Shown here one piece after another: positions 1 to 12,015 of a stretch of 64,000 bases of DNA. Source of the DNA: Limonium bicolor (taxonomy: Eukaryota; Streptophyta; Magnoliopsida; Caryophyllales; Plumbaginaceae). Location of the stretch: NCBI GenBank assembly GCA_023374045.1, contig CM041776.1:38942171-39006170 (forward strand), written 5' to 3'. The notes under the pieces are model-generated. The model was not told where the DNA came from. It saw only the letters and a program-made list of their open reading frames with translations, and did no database searches. The position numbers were made by a program, and so were the translations under genes. Numbering within the stretch: position 1 is the stretch's first letter; the number at the start of each line of letters is the position of its first letter.

Positions 1-573
1 GATCAAATAAACCATCAATGATACAGTCACTTTATTGATTAGTTACCGTAGAAGAATATTCTTGCATAAGAAAATGAAACTCCCATGCCCAAGATTTGTC
101 CGCGCCAACAGTAAAGAGAGGATAAGATCTTCTCGTCATTACCGAATACTAACAAACCCCCTTTAGTTAACGTATGTCCTCCTTTATTTGTATTCAGACC
201 TCCTCTTGTAACATAACAAATAAATGTTAGTATATCTTTTCAAATTATAACAGTGAACAAGGACTCTTGTAAATCTTTTTAATCTTATTGCCTTTTATGT
301 AAAGCAACACTTTTACTATAACTCACTTACAAAAATATCTCCATTAATTCCAATATACCATAAAGGTTATTAACCATACAGACAGGATTAAGTATATCAG
401 GGTACACGATTTAACCATCATAACAATTGACCAAGGGTGGTAAAAGCCCACTTTTACCGAAACCCTAATTTTACTAGAGTAAAACCCTATTTGTGTTGCT
501 GCGGCACCCACATACACCTGGATCTTGACGCTCAAGTGTACGACCCAGCACACATGAGAAATACCCCAAAATT
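1..573. other. AT-rich sequence without recognisable gene
   Basis: Both strands are full of stops. The one minus-strand open frame here (344-553) has no recognisable domain and no splice context. I see no transposon termini. Confidence 0.5.
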
Positions 574-778
574 ATATATTATATAGTTCATTAGTACATT
601 ACATAGTTTACAAGCATATAAAAGTTTTTAGTAAAGAGAAATCATTTTAATAAAATAACCTGTTATAAAAATAGGTCAGTTGTGACTTTTTAATGTCATG
701 TTAATGATCCTTATGTTTTAAGATTAATTTGGTATATTTATTACTTTAAAACAAAGTTATGATAAATATTAAATGTTT

Positions 779-1189
779 ATAGCAAAATCTAGGCACCCTA
801 ACCCTAATATCTGTATTAACAAAAGAAATTCATGAAGAAGGGGATATAGATTGATTATTAAAATCCAGCAGACAGCCATTCAAGAACATGAAGTGCAAGA
901 AGTCCATCAAGTTCAAAGTCCGTCTAACAACTCTTGCTTGTTGCATTTATTGTATCTGGTTCGCAAAGAATTGGTGGCTTTATAGGAATCAATCTATATC
1001 CCCTTCTTCTTGTATTTATCTTCTTAAAGCAGATATTAGGGCCAGGATGCCTAGATTTTTGAGTAAGGCCGGGATAGATGTCATTTATGTAAATAGCAAA
1101 CTCTCTCTTTCTTAGTCTTTTGGGTTCTTAGGTTGTAATTTCTTTTTCCCCATTAACACAAATATTCCTTACCTTTTTCAAAAAAAAAA
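779..1189 (+). mobile_element. 5'-truncated L1-type LINE insertion with poly-A and 8-bp target duplication
   Basis: The insertion is flanked by AAATGTTT on both sides (771-778 and 1187-1194) and ends in an A-run. Copy B of the surrounding direct repeat lacks it and reads straight through the target. It holds an open frame at 888-1115 whose peptide resembles the C-terminal tail of plant L1 ORF2 downstream of the reverse transcriptase (a run with TTLACCIYCIWFAKNWWLYR, followed by an IRARM-like block). The rest of ORF2 is missing, as is usual for 5'-truncated LINE copies. Confidence 0.75.
888..1115 (+). pseudogene. LINE ORF2 C-terminal remnant
   Basis: This 75-residue frame resembles the extreme C-terminal region of plant L1 ORF2 (the zf-RVT-adjacent tail). 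The basic KIKFKVRLT-like start, the IW..RN.. core and the DIRAR block are the recognisable parts. No endonuclease or reverse-transcriptase core is present, so it is non-functional. Confidence 0.6.
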
Positions 1190-1500
1190 TGTTTTAAAGG
1201 CTATAACTGATTTTACTCGATTCAATCAATGTTACTTGATTTAATACAATAATTGTTGTTACTCTATTTATAAGACGATTTATCTTTATATATATATTGG
1301 CTCTATTTAATTAGTTGATTTTATCTTTCCATAGTTCCTGACTCTAATTAATAAGTCAGTTTTATCTTTTCATATTTCCTTACTCTATTTAATAAGATAG
1401 GTATTTAGACAGTCTAACTTCCCTTCAGTAATTAAACTAGTTCGTATTCCCTCACTGCCTTTCTATTTATTCCGATATGTCTGGCGGTTCCATTTGTCTG

Positions 1501-2202
1501 TCTGTTATCTCTCTATCACCTCTCTCCAATAATCTCACTCGGAGTCTTTCACTTCTTCCTCAATCTTTCATATCTCACCCTTTCACCTTTCCCTCTCTGC
1601 CATCACGACAGATAGAAAAGAAGAGATCCCTGTTATTGTTTATAGGCATAGAATTTGTAGATGAGTAGTACTTGATTTCATGGTAAGTTGTGGGGCAAGT
1701 AGCCACTTGAATACCGGGTAAGTTACTATGTTCACTATTTTTTATTGAATATGTAAAAATAAATTTTTACAGTGGATGTGAATTATGTGTGACCGTTGTT
1801 TGAGATTAATTGTTGAGTGATAATGATAAATGAATTTATTTATGGGACAAAATTATTTTGTAATGGACAATGGTGATTATTTGGTTATTCCTTCTAAAAT
1901 AAATTAATGGGAAAATGTTGTGAAATCATTTATGAAATAATATATGAAAAAGGAATTATTTAATTATGGCAATTAATTACACAATTTATTTTATGCTTGC
2001 TTGAGTGGGTTCTAACAAATTAAAAGATGAATAATAATAATCATCATTATGATTAAAAAATTTAATGAAGTGATAACCATGGTGCATGTGGGCTGTATTA
2101 GGACGCATAACTTTGAGATACTGTGGGCCGTATTAGATTACAGTAATGTACACACTTAAGAATTTAGTGACGAGGTTGGATTCCTAGTTGCGCGTTGGGG
2201 TC
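1501..2202. other. AT-rich spacer between direct repeats
   Basis: There is no gene, no transposon terminus and no splice-supported exon. A short open frame at 1477-1668 is low-complexity Ser/Leu-rich and has no family resemblance. Confidence 0.5.
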
Positions 2203-2730
2203 GTGTTATATAGTTTACGAGTATATGATATAGTTTATGAGTTCGTTATGTAGTTTACAAGCATATTATAGATTTTAGTAAAAAGAATTTGTTTTAATAA
2301 AACACCCTGTTTTAGAAAAGAAAATAATTGTGATTTTTAATATCATGGTAATAATTCCCGTGTTTTCTGATTAATTTGGTATATTTATTTATTAAAAAAA
2401 TAGAGTTATACTAAATATCATATGTTTTAAAGGCTATCATAGATTTTCCTTAATTTGAAACTATAATTATTGTTACTTTATTTATTAAGTCAATTTTATC
2501 TTCCATATTTCCTTACTCTATTTAAGAAGTCAGTTTTATCTTTTCATATTTCCTACTCTATTTAATAAGTCAGTTGTGTCTATCTATATTTTTTGACTTT
2601 TGGTTTCCTAGAGTTTATTAAATCAGTCTAACTTTCCTTCAATAATTAAAGTGGTTCGTGTTCCCTCACTGCCTTTCTATTTATTCGCTATTTCCAGCGG
2701 TTTCATTTGTCTACCTGCTCCCGTTTAGAA
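2203..2730 (+). repeat. Direct repeat copy B (uninterrupted)
   Basis: This is the partner of the repeat at 574-1500. It shows the uninterrupted target site for the LINE tail (around 2420-2436, where copy A carries the insertion). Internal tandem motifs of the type TACTCTATTTAATAAGTCAG occur three times. Confidence 0.6.
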
Positions 2731-3353
2731 TCTGACTCTGCTGCCTAAAAATTGGAATTGTTAGATATTTAGCTTAATATAAAATGTAAAAAAATCCAGT
2801 GTTACATCATGTGACCCCGACTTGGCTCTGTGTCCTGCCTTAGTTCTGCTTGCGCGCATGACTTGACACCTCACAAACAAGGCACGTCGCGCTCTTGTCA
2901 CACATAGCGTCTCAAACCCGTGGGCATAGCGTGTGCACCCTCAATTTGTTCGCCCGCACCCACACACACGCATGCATTATGCCCGAGTCATTGGCACTCT
3001 TGGCACTTACAAGCTTAATGTGACACAATCATGCCTACTATCATAGCATCGTCATGGCATCACCCATATCTTGTTATGGCACATCACAAACCCTCATCAC
3101 CTAATGTCATGAATTGTGTCATAACTTGCCATGGCTTTGTCATGACCTAACTTAGCGACGAAGCTCCAAGACACCCTTCTGCTCATTAGCAAGCATAGCT
3201 TCCAACCTGGGCAATGAGGCTCGCACTTAGTGTTTCCTTCTCTTTTGCCTCGTTTGGTATGGGCTCATATACTATTCACTCTGGAGTTAAGATTGTAATA
3301 TCCTCCCTCAATTCAAACATAGCCACTTGGCAAAGTAGTGAGTGCTTTATAAC
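2731..3353. other. Non-coding, degraded repeat-like sequence
   Basis: No open frame with a recognisable domain is present. The CAT/GTCATG-rich composition (for example around 3000-3160) is like that of the non-coding retroelement sequence at 29,850-30,450, but no termini can be assigned. Confidence 0.3.
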
Positions 3354-3356
3354 TTA

Positions 3357-3798
3357 GGGGGTGTTTGTTTTGGGGTAATCAGGAAAGGGAATCGGAATCG
3401 GAATGATTCCCTTTCCTGCTGTTTGTTTTGCCAGTTTTTCCTATTTTCAGGAAAGGGAAAGGGAATGGGATTACCCAAAAACCCTTTATCTTGATTCCCC
3501 ACACCCTACTAGGGAATGGGATTCCCTTTCCCCAGTACATGTTGACCGAGGACATATGACCATTGACCGATGACTAATGACCATTGACCGGTGACCGGTG
3601 AATGTTGACCGACAATTAGTGATCGTTGACCGGCAGCTGTTAGTCGTTGACCATTGACCGACGGCCATTGACCGATTATTTATTTAATTCTCCCAGCTCA
3701 AACAAACAACCAGGAAAATCAAAGGGAATTCTTTTCCATTCCTTTCTATTCCCTTTCCTAATTCCATTCCGTTTCCCCCGCCCGAAACAAACGCCCCC
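3357..3798. mobile_element. Tourist-like (PIF/Harbinger) MITE, 442 bp
   Basis: The element starts GGGGGTGTTTGTTT and ends AAACAAACGCCCCC, imperfect terminal inverted repeats of the GGGnnTGTTTGnTT type known from Tourist/PIF-Harbinger MITEs. It is flanked by a TTA target duplication (3354-3356 and 3799-3801). Subterminal runs of GGGAATGGAAT type on both sides are also inverted relative to one another. It has no coding capacity. Confidence 0.85.
3540..3675 (+). repeat. Minisatellite of TTGACCG motifs inside the MITE
   Basis: Variants of an ATTGACCG / GTTGACCG motif recur about every 10-20 bases in the centre of the Tourist-like element. They create a spurious minus-strand open frame of Ser/Arg/Thr repeats (3486-3668), which I do not regard as a gene. 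Confidence 0.7.
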
Positions 3799-3801
3799 TT
3801 A

Positions 3802-6330
3802 GAGATTATTGCCCCATGTATTGTAAGCTTTGTTATCAAGGATGATGCTCTCACACCCCTTTACTCCTACACTGAGTAAACTACTAATCAACAATACTCA
3901 CACTTGAAATAAGTGGTCAAAGAGTATCATCCTACCTCTAACCTAGCTACATAAAACCTCCAGCCCTAGGTCCATCACGGTTCCTTTATGCACCACTCCC
4001 CCCTTGAAGTAAAGACACCGTCATTCTATACCACTAAGGATGGGATCTTGACATACACTAAGGGCCAATCATGCCATTCCTAGTCATTTTCTAAGCCTGT
4101 CCACTAGCTCTAGTTTGACATGATGCCAAAGGGGCACCTTTAACCTTGGTGACTTTCTTCGTACATGACCAAGACAACTTCCTTGGTAAAGAACCCTACA
4201 ACAACTTAAACTCTAATGATTAGGGTTGGACTACCCGACACCTTCTGAGGTCCATGGAACTTGGATGTTAGGCTTGTAACAAGGACGTCAACTTCTTCGA
4301 GTGAGGAGTATGTAATGCCCCCATCCTACATGAAGATATAAGTACTAATATAAGTGGTTTATACGGAAACATATTAGTTGACTACAACAAAAAGGTCTTC
4401 CACTTTTAAGCCCAAGTGAAGACAAAGAGTTTAAAGTGACTAGTATTCAAGCTTGAATAGCTTATGAGCTAGGTTGTTGGATAGTTGTTCATATGAGGTT
4501 GTTATAGTTATTGTCCGCACCAGTGCCACCCATGGCAAGAAAACAAGCTTCCTTGGTCACTACAACTTTCACAAACAACAACCTAAGGGACAAGCAGTGG
4601 GAATAAAGCAATTATGAGGTTACAACTATACCTGGTTTTTCATCCGCCATGGGGCAGATCCCTAGGTTTTCTTGTGCACATGATCTCAAAACGACACTGC
4701 ACTAATCAGCACATTCCTTATCTGCCTCCTCACGTGCTTGGGTAGGCCCACTCTTTTTCTTTCTTGAATAAACCCTCCACTCTTTTAACCCGGATACTAG
4801 GCCTGGATATGGGCTCCTAACATCCTCCCGCTCCTATTGCCTGACCATATGGGCTATCTCTAGAACGTTCTTTAACTCCAAGGATGCTCCAGTCATGGGC
4901 CTTTAGCCCATGAGCCACACAGCCTTCTTAACCCTAGAATTTCCCTACTCATGTTAACTCATGTATCCATTTTGGTCCAACATGGATGGTGTTGATTTAG
5001 AGATACTACCGACTTTCTTTTACACCCAAAGTCTACATGGGAGTGTGGTGCATCTACTGCATCACTCGGGACAACACACACTCACTTTACCTCCGCCTTG
5101 ACACATCAAACATGGTAGAGTACCCATTGGGAGTGCAGGCCATCACAAAGGTTTTTTATTGCCTTGCCCTGGGATGAGTCCATACAACTTCCAGACGTGC
5201 ATGCACCCTGCACCAAATGCCCAAGTTTTTTGCCCCATGATTGGGTGCCTTGCCCAGCCCACACTCGGGGAAGTGTTGCGTGCGTTGGCGCGGCACATAT
5301 AATGTGCGCCGCTACGCCCCGTGCACTACGCGCCTTGTCTTAACGCCCGACGTCACTATTGCACGGGTATGCCGCTGATCATCTTTACTTTCCTTTCCAA
5401 ATTGTGGAACTTCATACACAGAATCCAATTCACCTCTCAATTCCCATTCTCTTTAGGCAACGCACCTTGACCAGGAAAAGCTTTCTCGTTCGAGTTATGG
5501 ACTTCTCCTCTGGTTTGGGGTTTCAACCCTACCAACTTCATATCACGCTCTAGGGGTTGTTTATGCCCTCTTGCATATCCCTCTGCAGCGCGATGCTCTA
5601 CACTCCTGCGTGGATGCCCTGTGTCACTTCTGCCCTATGTCACATCAGCCCTGGTGCGCCGCTGAGCTTCTTCCTACTTTCCCTAGAAAAATGTGGAACT
5701 CCATGGGCAGAATCAGATTCGTCACTCAGTTCCTCATCCTCTTTAGACAATTCGACCACCTGGCTAAAGCTCCTTGACCGAGAAAATCCTTCTCTTTATG
5801 TTGCTGACTTTTCCTAGGGTTTTGGGGTTTCAAACTCAGCCCAGCCAACTTTCCATCATGTTCCAGGGGGTTCTTCATCCTCTTGCACCAACATCAGCCC
5901 CGTCATGTTTATCGCCATCATCAAGAAAAGAGACACTGATCAAATTAGGGCTTTCGTGGCGCCGCCCACCAGCACCCCTCCTTTCTTCCTCTTCTTGCAA
6001 CCTCTTGACCAATCTTGCTCCCCTTGACAATCCTTCACAGCTACTCGTAGGGCTCATCACAAAACTGCCACTAGCAAGGAAAGATTAGAACTATTCGTTG
6101 GAAAAAGCTTGAACATTTGTGTCGATGTAGGTTATTGATGGCTTTGAACTGCTTCAATAAAGAGCTTTGATTTGCTGCAGCTCAGATACCAAACTTGTCT
6201 CACAAAGTTTTTACTCACTATGAAAGGCAAGAACTACACCAAGTCCCTGAGTCTCCTTCCCTATGATCCCTTGAAATAAAAGCACTTCCTTTCTACTAAT
6301 CCAATAAATGTTTAATGTAGATGACAAACT
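3802..6330 (-). mobile_element. Degraded, mostly non-coding LTR-retroelement debris
   Basis: Two signs point to a minus-strand LTR element. A TGGTATCTGAGC-like primer-binding site (initiator-tRNA-Met type) can be read on the minus strand near 6182-6197. A GGGAGGA polypurine stretch directly followed by TGTTAGGAGCCCATATCC, an LTR-start-like sequence, can be read on the minus strand near 4815-4840. No gag or pol domain is legible between them. The LTR pair could not be aligned by eye, so borders are approximate and the identity is tentative. Confidence 0.3.
5400..5890 (+). repeat. Two diverged tandem copies of about 290 bp
   Basis: The block from about 5400 to 5580 recurs at about 5690-5890. 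Shared landmarks in order are GGAACTTCATAC/GGAACTCCATGG, a CTCTTTAG.CAA block, CTTGACC.GAAAA, GGGGTTTCAA and CTTGCA. The short open frames across it are low-complexity and not convincing genes. Confidence 0.55.
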
Positions 6331-6347
6331 ATCCTATTCAACATATA

Positions 6348-6576
6348 CTCCCTCTTGTTCTCAAAACATGCTTTTTTGGGTCCTAGCATTATTTTCAAAA
6401 TATAATATGTTGTAGCCTTTTTTATCGTACTTTCCAATTCTACCCCTAATCTATTATTTCACAACTGCTTTTCAAATTAGTTCAATTTCCAAATGCAAAA
6501 GGGCAAAATAGTATATTTTGTCTCTTTAATTCTTGTGTCTAGAGCTAAGAAATCAAGTATTGAGAACAGGATTGAG
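6348..6576. mobile_element. Stowaway MITE, 229 bp
   Basis: Starts CTCCCTCTTGTTCTCAA and ends with the near-perfect inverse TTGAGAACAGGATTGAG, flanked by TA on both sides (6346-6347 and 6577-6578). Terminal sequence, size and TA target match Tc1/mariner-derived Stowaway MITEs. Confidence 0.8.
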
Positions 6577-7029
6577 TAGCATGGAAGAAAGTTCTTAACA
6601 GAAGTTCCTATAAGAATGGTTTTAAGGACTGCATACCTACGAAAAACTGTTCAGCATAATTAAGGGTAATTAAGGGTTCCTAATTTCAATTTCGATAAAC
6701 AAGTGTTGAAATTATTCTCAGCATCGATCATATCCACATTAAGGTGCCAGAATAATTTAGCTTCTCACTCAAGTATAAAAGTCGTGATGTTAAATCAGAA
6801 GTAACATGAAGATCAAGAGTATAATAAGATTGCATTTGGTGAAAAATGCATCTATCAAGATAGATATGAATTTTCCTTGTGGCATGTAGTTGATTTATCA
6901 CATAAGCTCCATGATTATAAGGCAAGCGAAGAAACCATAAAAAATCTGTTACAGCTTTGAGAACTTTTTGAAGTTGGGAAAGAATACTACTGCATGATCC
7001 GAGTAACGAGAGAAGAACTTGTCACTAAC
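6577..7029 (-). other. Sequence downstream of the last placed HEATR6 exon
   Basis: The reading frame of exon 16 stays open past its likely donor at 7029-7028 and stops at about 6949. The tail it adds does not resemble the HEATR6 family. The expected next exon (an ARM/HEAT helix after the HTS-type motif) was not found on the minus strand of 1-6950. The gene either continues beyond the window or is truncated here. Confidence 0.4.
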
Positions 7030-7281
7030 CAGTCCAGATGTATGGCACAATGTAAATGGGAGGAGCTCTTCAAGTGCATCTTGCCACTCTATTAATCCAG
7101 GTGGACATGAGTTTGAACTTTCTGAGGTAGCTTTGGAGCTCCATGGAACATATGATGGAGCAGATGAAATTTTCTTACTTCTCACACAATCTGAGTAAAG
7201 GGAGGTTTGTACTAACTTCTCATCAAAAGCATCCTCAGTTCCCCTGAATCCGGTTCTTGCACGAAGAAACTCATCCAAAAC
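7030..7281 (-). CDS. HEATR6 copy 1, exon 16
   Basis: 84 codons. A TTTTCCAG acceptor at 7282-7289 precedes VLDEFLRARTGFRG. The donor CTG|GTTAGT lies at 7030/7029. The exon continues the AAVK of exon 15 as AVKVLDEFLRA, a conserved family block, and ends after a TLCHTSG motif typical of a HEAT helix. Confidence 0.8.
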
Positions 7282-7422
7282 CTGGAAAATGCCAAGAATA
7301 GAGGACATGGTTTTAAGATCACACCTCTAGATACAAATAGAAGGCATATCATGAGAGAACAAGTAATCCTCTAGAATCATGCTTATAAGTGAATATAAGT
7401 ATGCCAAGCTCGCCCGCCCCCT

Positions 7423-7444
7423 CCCCCCCCCCCCCCCCCCCCCC
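7423..7444 (+). repeat. Homopolymer run of 22 C
   Basis: A pure C-run in an otherwise AT-rich intron, next to further C-rich sequence (7411-7421). The length in the assembly is probably unreliable. Confidence 0.8.
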
Positions 7445-7907
7445 AACCAAACAGGTGGACATATGCTAAGCATAATTCTCTTCACAAGTTGTCTTTAGGT
7501 AACACATCTTGACTCAAGGTGGCATTTTCTGTAGATGGCAGATAAAAAACTTGCAAAAAGACATTGCTGGGAAAAAGGAAAAAATGATTTGTCAAAATAA
7601 TGCTTTCCAACTTACTATAGCCTAATCTGAGTTATAAAATCAATGCCTAAAACACTATTTCCATCTGCCAGGATCTTAAAACTACTAAAGGCAATCATCA
7701 AACCCTATACACTCTAGAAAACACCAGATGGGATACGATTGTTTCCTATCATCACCACACTAAATATATAATGTAAACGTTATTTAAGTAAAGATCTGTA
7801 ATAATTTGAAGAGAAAACAATCTAATTGTTCTTTAAATACAAAAAACAAGTGTGCGGTCAAGAGAAACCAGAATGAAAAAGTAACAATAATCATACAAGC
7901 AACAGAC
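7445..7907 (-). other. HEATR6 intron 15 (upstream part)
   Basis: AT-rich intron between exons 15 and 16. No transposon termini are seen. Confidence 0.6.
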
Positions 7908-8084
7908 CTTGACAGCTGCAGCAACAACTTTTTCAGGGCTTGATTCCTTACTACCAACAACAGTTCCTTTGTCTCCATAAGTTTCAAGAGGAGCAGATTC
8001 CAGAAAGCCCTTAAATATTCCCCAAACCTGCTCCCGAGTAGGAAGCACTAAATGAGGATAGTTGTGGTAAACGGCTCGGAGGGC
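7908..8084 (-). CDS. HEATR6 copy 1, exon 15
   Basis: 59 codons beginning ALRAVYHNYPH and ending AAAVK, with acceptor TTACAG and donor AAG|GTCTGT. Phase 0 at both ends. It joins exon 14 as FEALQ-ALRAVYHNYP, which is in-family sequence. Confidence 0.85.
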
Positions 8085-8484
8085 CTGTAATGCAGTTTAG
8101 CGAGGATGGCATCACTTTAAAGAGATTATAGACACATTCTTTGTGAGAAGGATAAGTAGAAAATGGAAAAGGAAATGTAGCACGAATAGTTGGAATTCTA
8201 CAGTGTTCACGACTCTCATTTATCTTGTTTGGACATAAATGCATAATCAGATTTATAATGACCTTTTTGTACAGTGCATGCCTGTTCAAATGGTGAAATT
8301 ATAAAGGCTTCGTTTATTATGTAGGTCATACGTTTTCAGAGATCCATGAGATCTTATTATTATATTTTTCATAGTTATAAAAAAATGCATTGTTAAGAAT
8401 AGTTCATATATCATAAAGAGTCTCCAAAAGATTAAAATGCACAGCTTTTTAAACAGCAGAAGAAATAGAAGTCATGCTATGTAA

Positions 8485-10800
8485 TCACTATGGGAGTTAA
8501 TGGAGCCAAATACTGGTAGCAGCATGTTTATAGAAATTGCCAAAGAGGTCAGGGAGTTTATCCAGCAATCACTAGCATCCCGACATGAAAGTCTGCTGTT
8601 TGATCTAACTGCTAAATCAACCACTACTCATCAAGGTGAGAAAACAATCACTGGACATGCTACAACCTGGAAAAATTGGGGTTCTGAGAAGGATCAATAC
8701 AGCAACATGAAGATGGTTTGTATACAGGATGCGGAAGTTTCCAAATGATTTGTTGAGCAAGGCAGATTGTATGTTTCTCTCACTGGGCTTAGTCCAATTT
8801 ATGGTCAAGAGGTTCAGATTCTTGGGCAAGAACAATGATCTTTCTTTAAAATAAGAAACTTCCACGGTGAGAAAGGCAAAAAAAAGTCAAAGGAGTGTCA
8901 TGCTAGAGAATAAACCAATTGGGACTATTATGGCGAGTACTGAACTCACCACTACGGGATGGAAGAAAAGGCAAATGTTCAGCAGATATTGTGAGGGGTC
9001 CACCAGCCAAAGGTACCCCGACCAAGTCAAAGCCTTATAATGACATTCCAAATTGCGGCCAGGATAAAATATTGCCAAAAGTTACACCCCGACATGCTTC
9101 TTGTTAAGTTCCGAAACGCGAAGGAAACCTGGAGGATGGTGGTGCTCGCAAATGTGAGTGAAGAAATCAAACTTGAGCCTGTCCTCGAGGTGGATCGCTA
9201 CTTGTTGTTGATGGCCAAGCCAAAGATACAATTAGTGGTACATCTGATACGGATACACGAAAAGAATTGTTGACTCTCAAGATACAGGTTTAACAAAAAT
9301 AACAGACACCATTGAAGATAGAGGGAAGTCAAAAGCACCTTGTCCGAGCGGCTCCTCATTGGAACTCTCTCCGCATCCAAGGCCTTACATGTTGGGGTGG
9401 CTCCAGAAGGGGACCGAGACGCCTATGAAGCAGCAGAGCTAAGTCCATTTCGTAATAACAAAAAAAAAATTAACGATGATGTGCTTGATGTGGTGTCCTT
9501 GGCAACCAAGTGTGCTAGGTAATTCCTACTTATCAAACATTGACTTTGTCCACTAGCGTCGAGCCCAACTATGCGAATGGGTCAAAGAGGGAAGAAATAC
9601 ATCATTCACCCTACCTGATTCCAAATGGAGTGGACCTTGTGATAGTCACCCAAGTCAAGCGGTTACCCTACTGTTCAACCGGTCACTAGAAGAATCTTTT
9701 ACAGATACTGCTCCTTCCCTCGCTTTACATATCTCTCAAGACACGTCCAAGTTCACTGAGCTCATTACAAAATATGCTGACCTGCTTTCTGAAATAGTTA
9801 CCTTGCCTCCACATCAAGTTGTGGAGCATAAGACCCAACTTCTATCGGATGCGGTCTTGCCAAACCTCACCATGGTTCAGAACTTGGTCATTGAGAATGA
9901 CGAGATCTACAATCAAGTGACAGAGTTCTTGGAAGTTGAGGTTATCAAACCGAATTGCTCAATTTAAGGCTCCCTATTATGTTGGTACCCAAGAATGAAG
10001 GGGTGGTGCATATGCATCGATTATCGGGCTCTTAATATGAACACTATTAAGAACAGGTACCCATTACACCGTATTGATGGCTCTTAAATCAGCTAAATGA
10101 CATTGTCATCATCTCCAAACTTGACCTTAAATCAAATATACCACCAAATTTGGATAGCAGAAGGTGAGACCTAGATGATGACGTTCAAGACGGACAAGGA
10201 CAATATGAATGGCATATGATGCCATTTGTGTAGTGCAACACCCCTGCTCCATACGACTGATGAATGAGGTATTTGACCATTTACTAATTAGTGTGTCATT
10301 TTCCACTTCGACAACATATTTGTTTCTAGCAAATTTCGGGAAGAGCATCTCACACACATCCACCAAGTGTGTGAAGCTCTACGTTCAGACCATCTATGGT
10401 TGAACAAAAAAACAAGTGAGATTGGCCGTGAGATGTTTAGCTATCTTGGTTTTGTGGTTGGCCAAGGAGAACTGCATAAGGATCGAGAAAAATTTGGGGT
10501 AATTCACCACAAGACACATCAATGAACCGTCACCATAGTTCAAAACTTCATGGTTGCTAGTCAATATTTACATAAATTTATTTGACGATTTTCCCTCATT
10601 GTCACCCTGCTGCACGCACTTAACAAAGCAGGATGCACATTCAACTGAGGCGAAGAGCCCCAAACTCTAAAAAAAGGAAATCAAAATAGCACCAGTCCTT
10701 GCACTACCTGATCTACAACAACCCTTCCAACTGGAGGCAAATGCATCCGTCTATGTGATCAGGGCAGCTCTAAGTCATTTGCAGCCCTGACAATGGCGAC
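8485..10800 (+). mobile_element. Heavily degraded Ty3-type retrotransposon in HEATR6 intron 14
   Basis: Around 10000-10100 a plus-strand reading gives a Ty3 reverse-transcriptase block (C.DYRALN followed by N.YPL..ID). Downstream fragments resemble the MPF block (about 10215) and the RNase H region near 10,690-10,760. Frames change repeatedly and stops are frequent. A frame at 8500-8748 may belong to the same element but I cannot assign it. Neither LTRs nor borders were found. Confidence 0.5.
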
Positions 10801-11917
10801 CAAGTATGGTTTTTTTTTTGGAAGCTCATACATCCAAACTCACCAGCCACTTTGGAGTTACTAAAACTGTACACAATCTGACACGTCATGTGCACCATTT
10901 GAAAGGAAAAAATAGTAGTCAGAGGTTACTGAAGTAATCTAACGTTATCAGCTAGGATCCTTTTAACGACAATATATAACTGAATTTGAACAAGGTCTAA
11001 AATATAGGTATAGGCCCCATGTGGATCATCCTTGCTTTATTCAAAGTGGTTAAATTCGATTAAAATAATCCTAAAGTGTGACTGATGTAATCTGGCATGT
11101 CATTCTTGTTTTTATCAAACACAAAATACTTCAAGTATAGATTGTTGATAGTTGTCTAAAAACAATGAGTTTAAAGAGAATAGTCCAACTGTCAACAATG
11201 AGCCCACTAATGAACGAAATCTTCCTAAGGTTGTCAGGAAAGAAGCTAGTGTACATGCACTCAAATGCCTCTTCCTTCCATGTTTGATGTCTCTTTTGAT
11301 CATTTTTTACCTTTCTGTGCCGCTTTGGATCAAAATCTCAATAAATCGCCAAGAGCTCTAGACAAAAATAAAATGCAGGAGAGTTTGACAAATCATATTG
11401 AAGAATATTATTGATTGTGGGTGCACTATTTGTCTTACAAACAGGTCAGACAGCAGTTTAGAGCGGTACAAAACAAGGTAGATTGAGAAGGACATATAGA
11501 ACAGAACCAGAAAACATTTTCTCCTGGAGCTCACTAGCGGCTCAATTTCATAAGATCTTGCTCATTATGATGGTCCTGCTTCTGGTGTACTTTTGTTGTG
11601 TGTAGTTTTTCTTGTTGTCAGAGTGTAGTTGCAAAAAATGCATAGAAGGATGGTAGTACATGATGTAGATTTAAAAATACAAACTTTTGACTTTAAGACC
11701 ACAAATAAGTACTACCCAAATGCCAGAATAAGCAATACTAAGGTCCTATGTAATGATTTTCTAAGACTCATTGTTGGTTGTTTCTCTATATGTTTTCTAT
11801 AGCCTATCTCTACAGTAACTGATAGGAATATAATATGCATGGACAAAACCATACAAGTAACAGAATTTTATCGGATGTCCCCGAAAGAACGTACAAATAA
11901 CAGAATTCTATTAGTAC
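10801..11917 (-). other. HEATR6 intron 14 remainder
   Basis: AT-rich intron sequence. No exon, structural RNA or transposon end could be supported. Confidence 0.5.
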
Positions 11918-12015
11918 CTGTAAAGCCTCAAAACTTATTTTAGGATTTTGTGATTGATTGGCAAGTTGAAGCAAAGTACTTAAAATACCATCTCCAGGCC
12001 TCCTCATAGCCAAAC
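11918..12015 (-). CDS. HEATR6 copy 1, exon 14
   Basis: 98 nt, acceptor CATCTAG and donor CAG|GTACTA. The first two bases complete a Gly codon split from exon 13, giving STG-LAMRRPGDGILSTLLQ, then NQSQNPKISFEALQ. Confidence 0.85.

Larger units (their letters stand above)
574..1500 (+). repeat. Direct repeat copy A (interrupted by a LINE tail)
   Basis: This segment is repeated, diverged, at about 2203-2730. Shared blocks run in the same order: a stretch ending in an ACAAGCATAT-like block, a block ending in AATTTGGTATATTTATT, then short tandem motifs of the type ACTCTATTTAATAAGTCAG, and a final TTCCCTCACTGCCTTTCTAT block. Copy A is longer because a LINE fragment was inserted at 779-1189. The pair could be two members of one dispersed repeat or a local duplication. 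No coding capacity is seen. Confidence 0.6.

Noticed and set aside
3486..3668. Minus-strand Ser/Arg/Thr repeat frame
   Set aside because: Produced by the TTGACCG minisatellite in the Tourist-like MITE.
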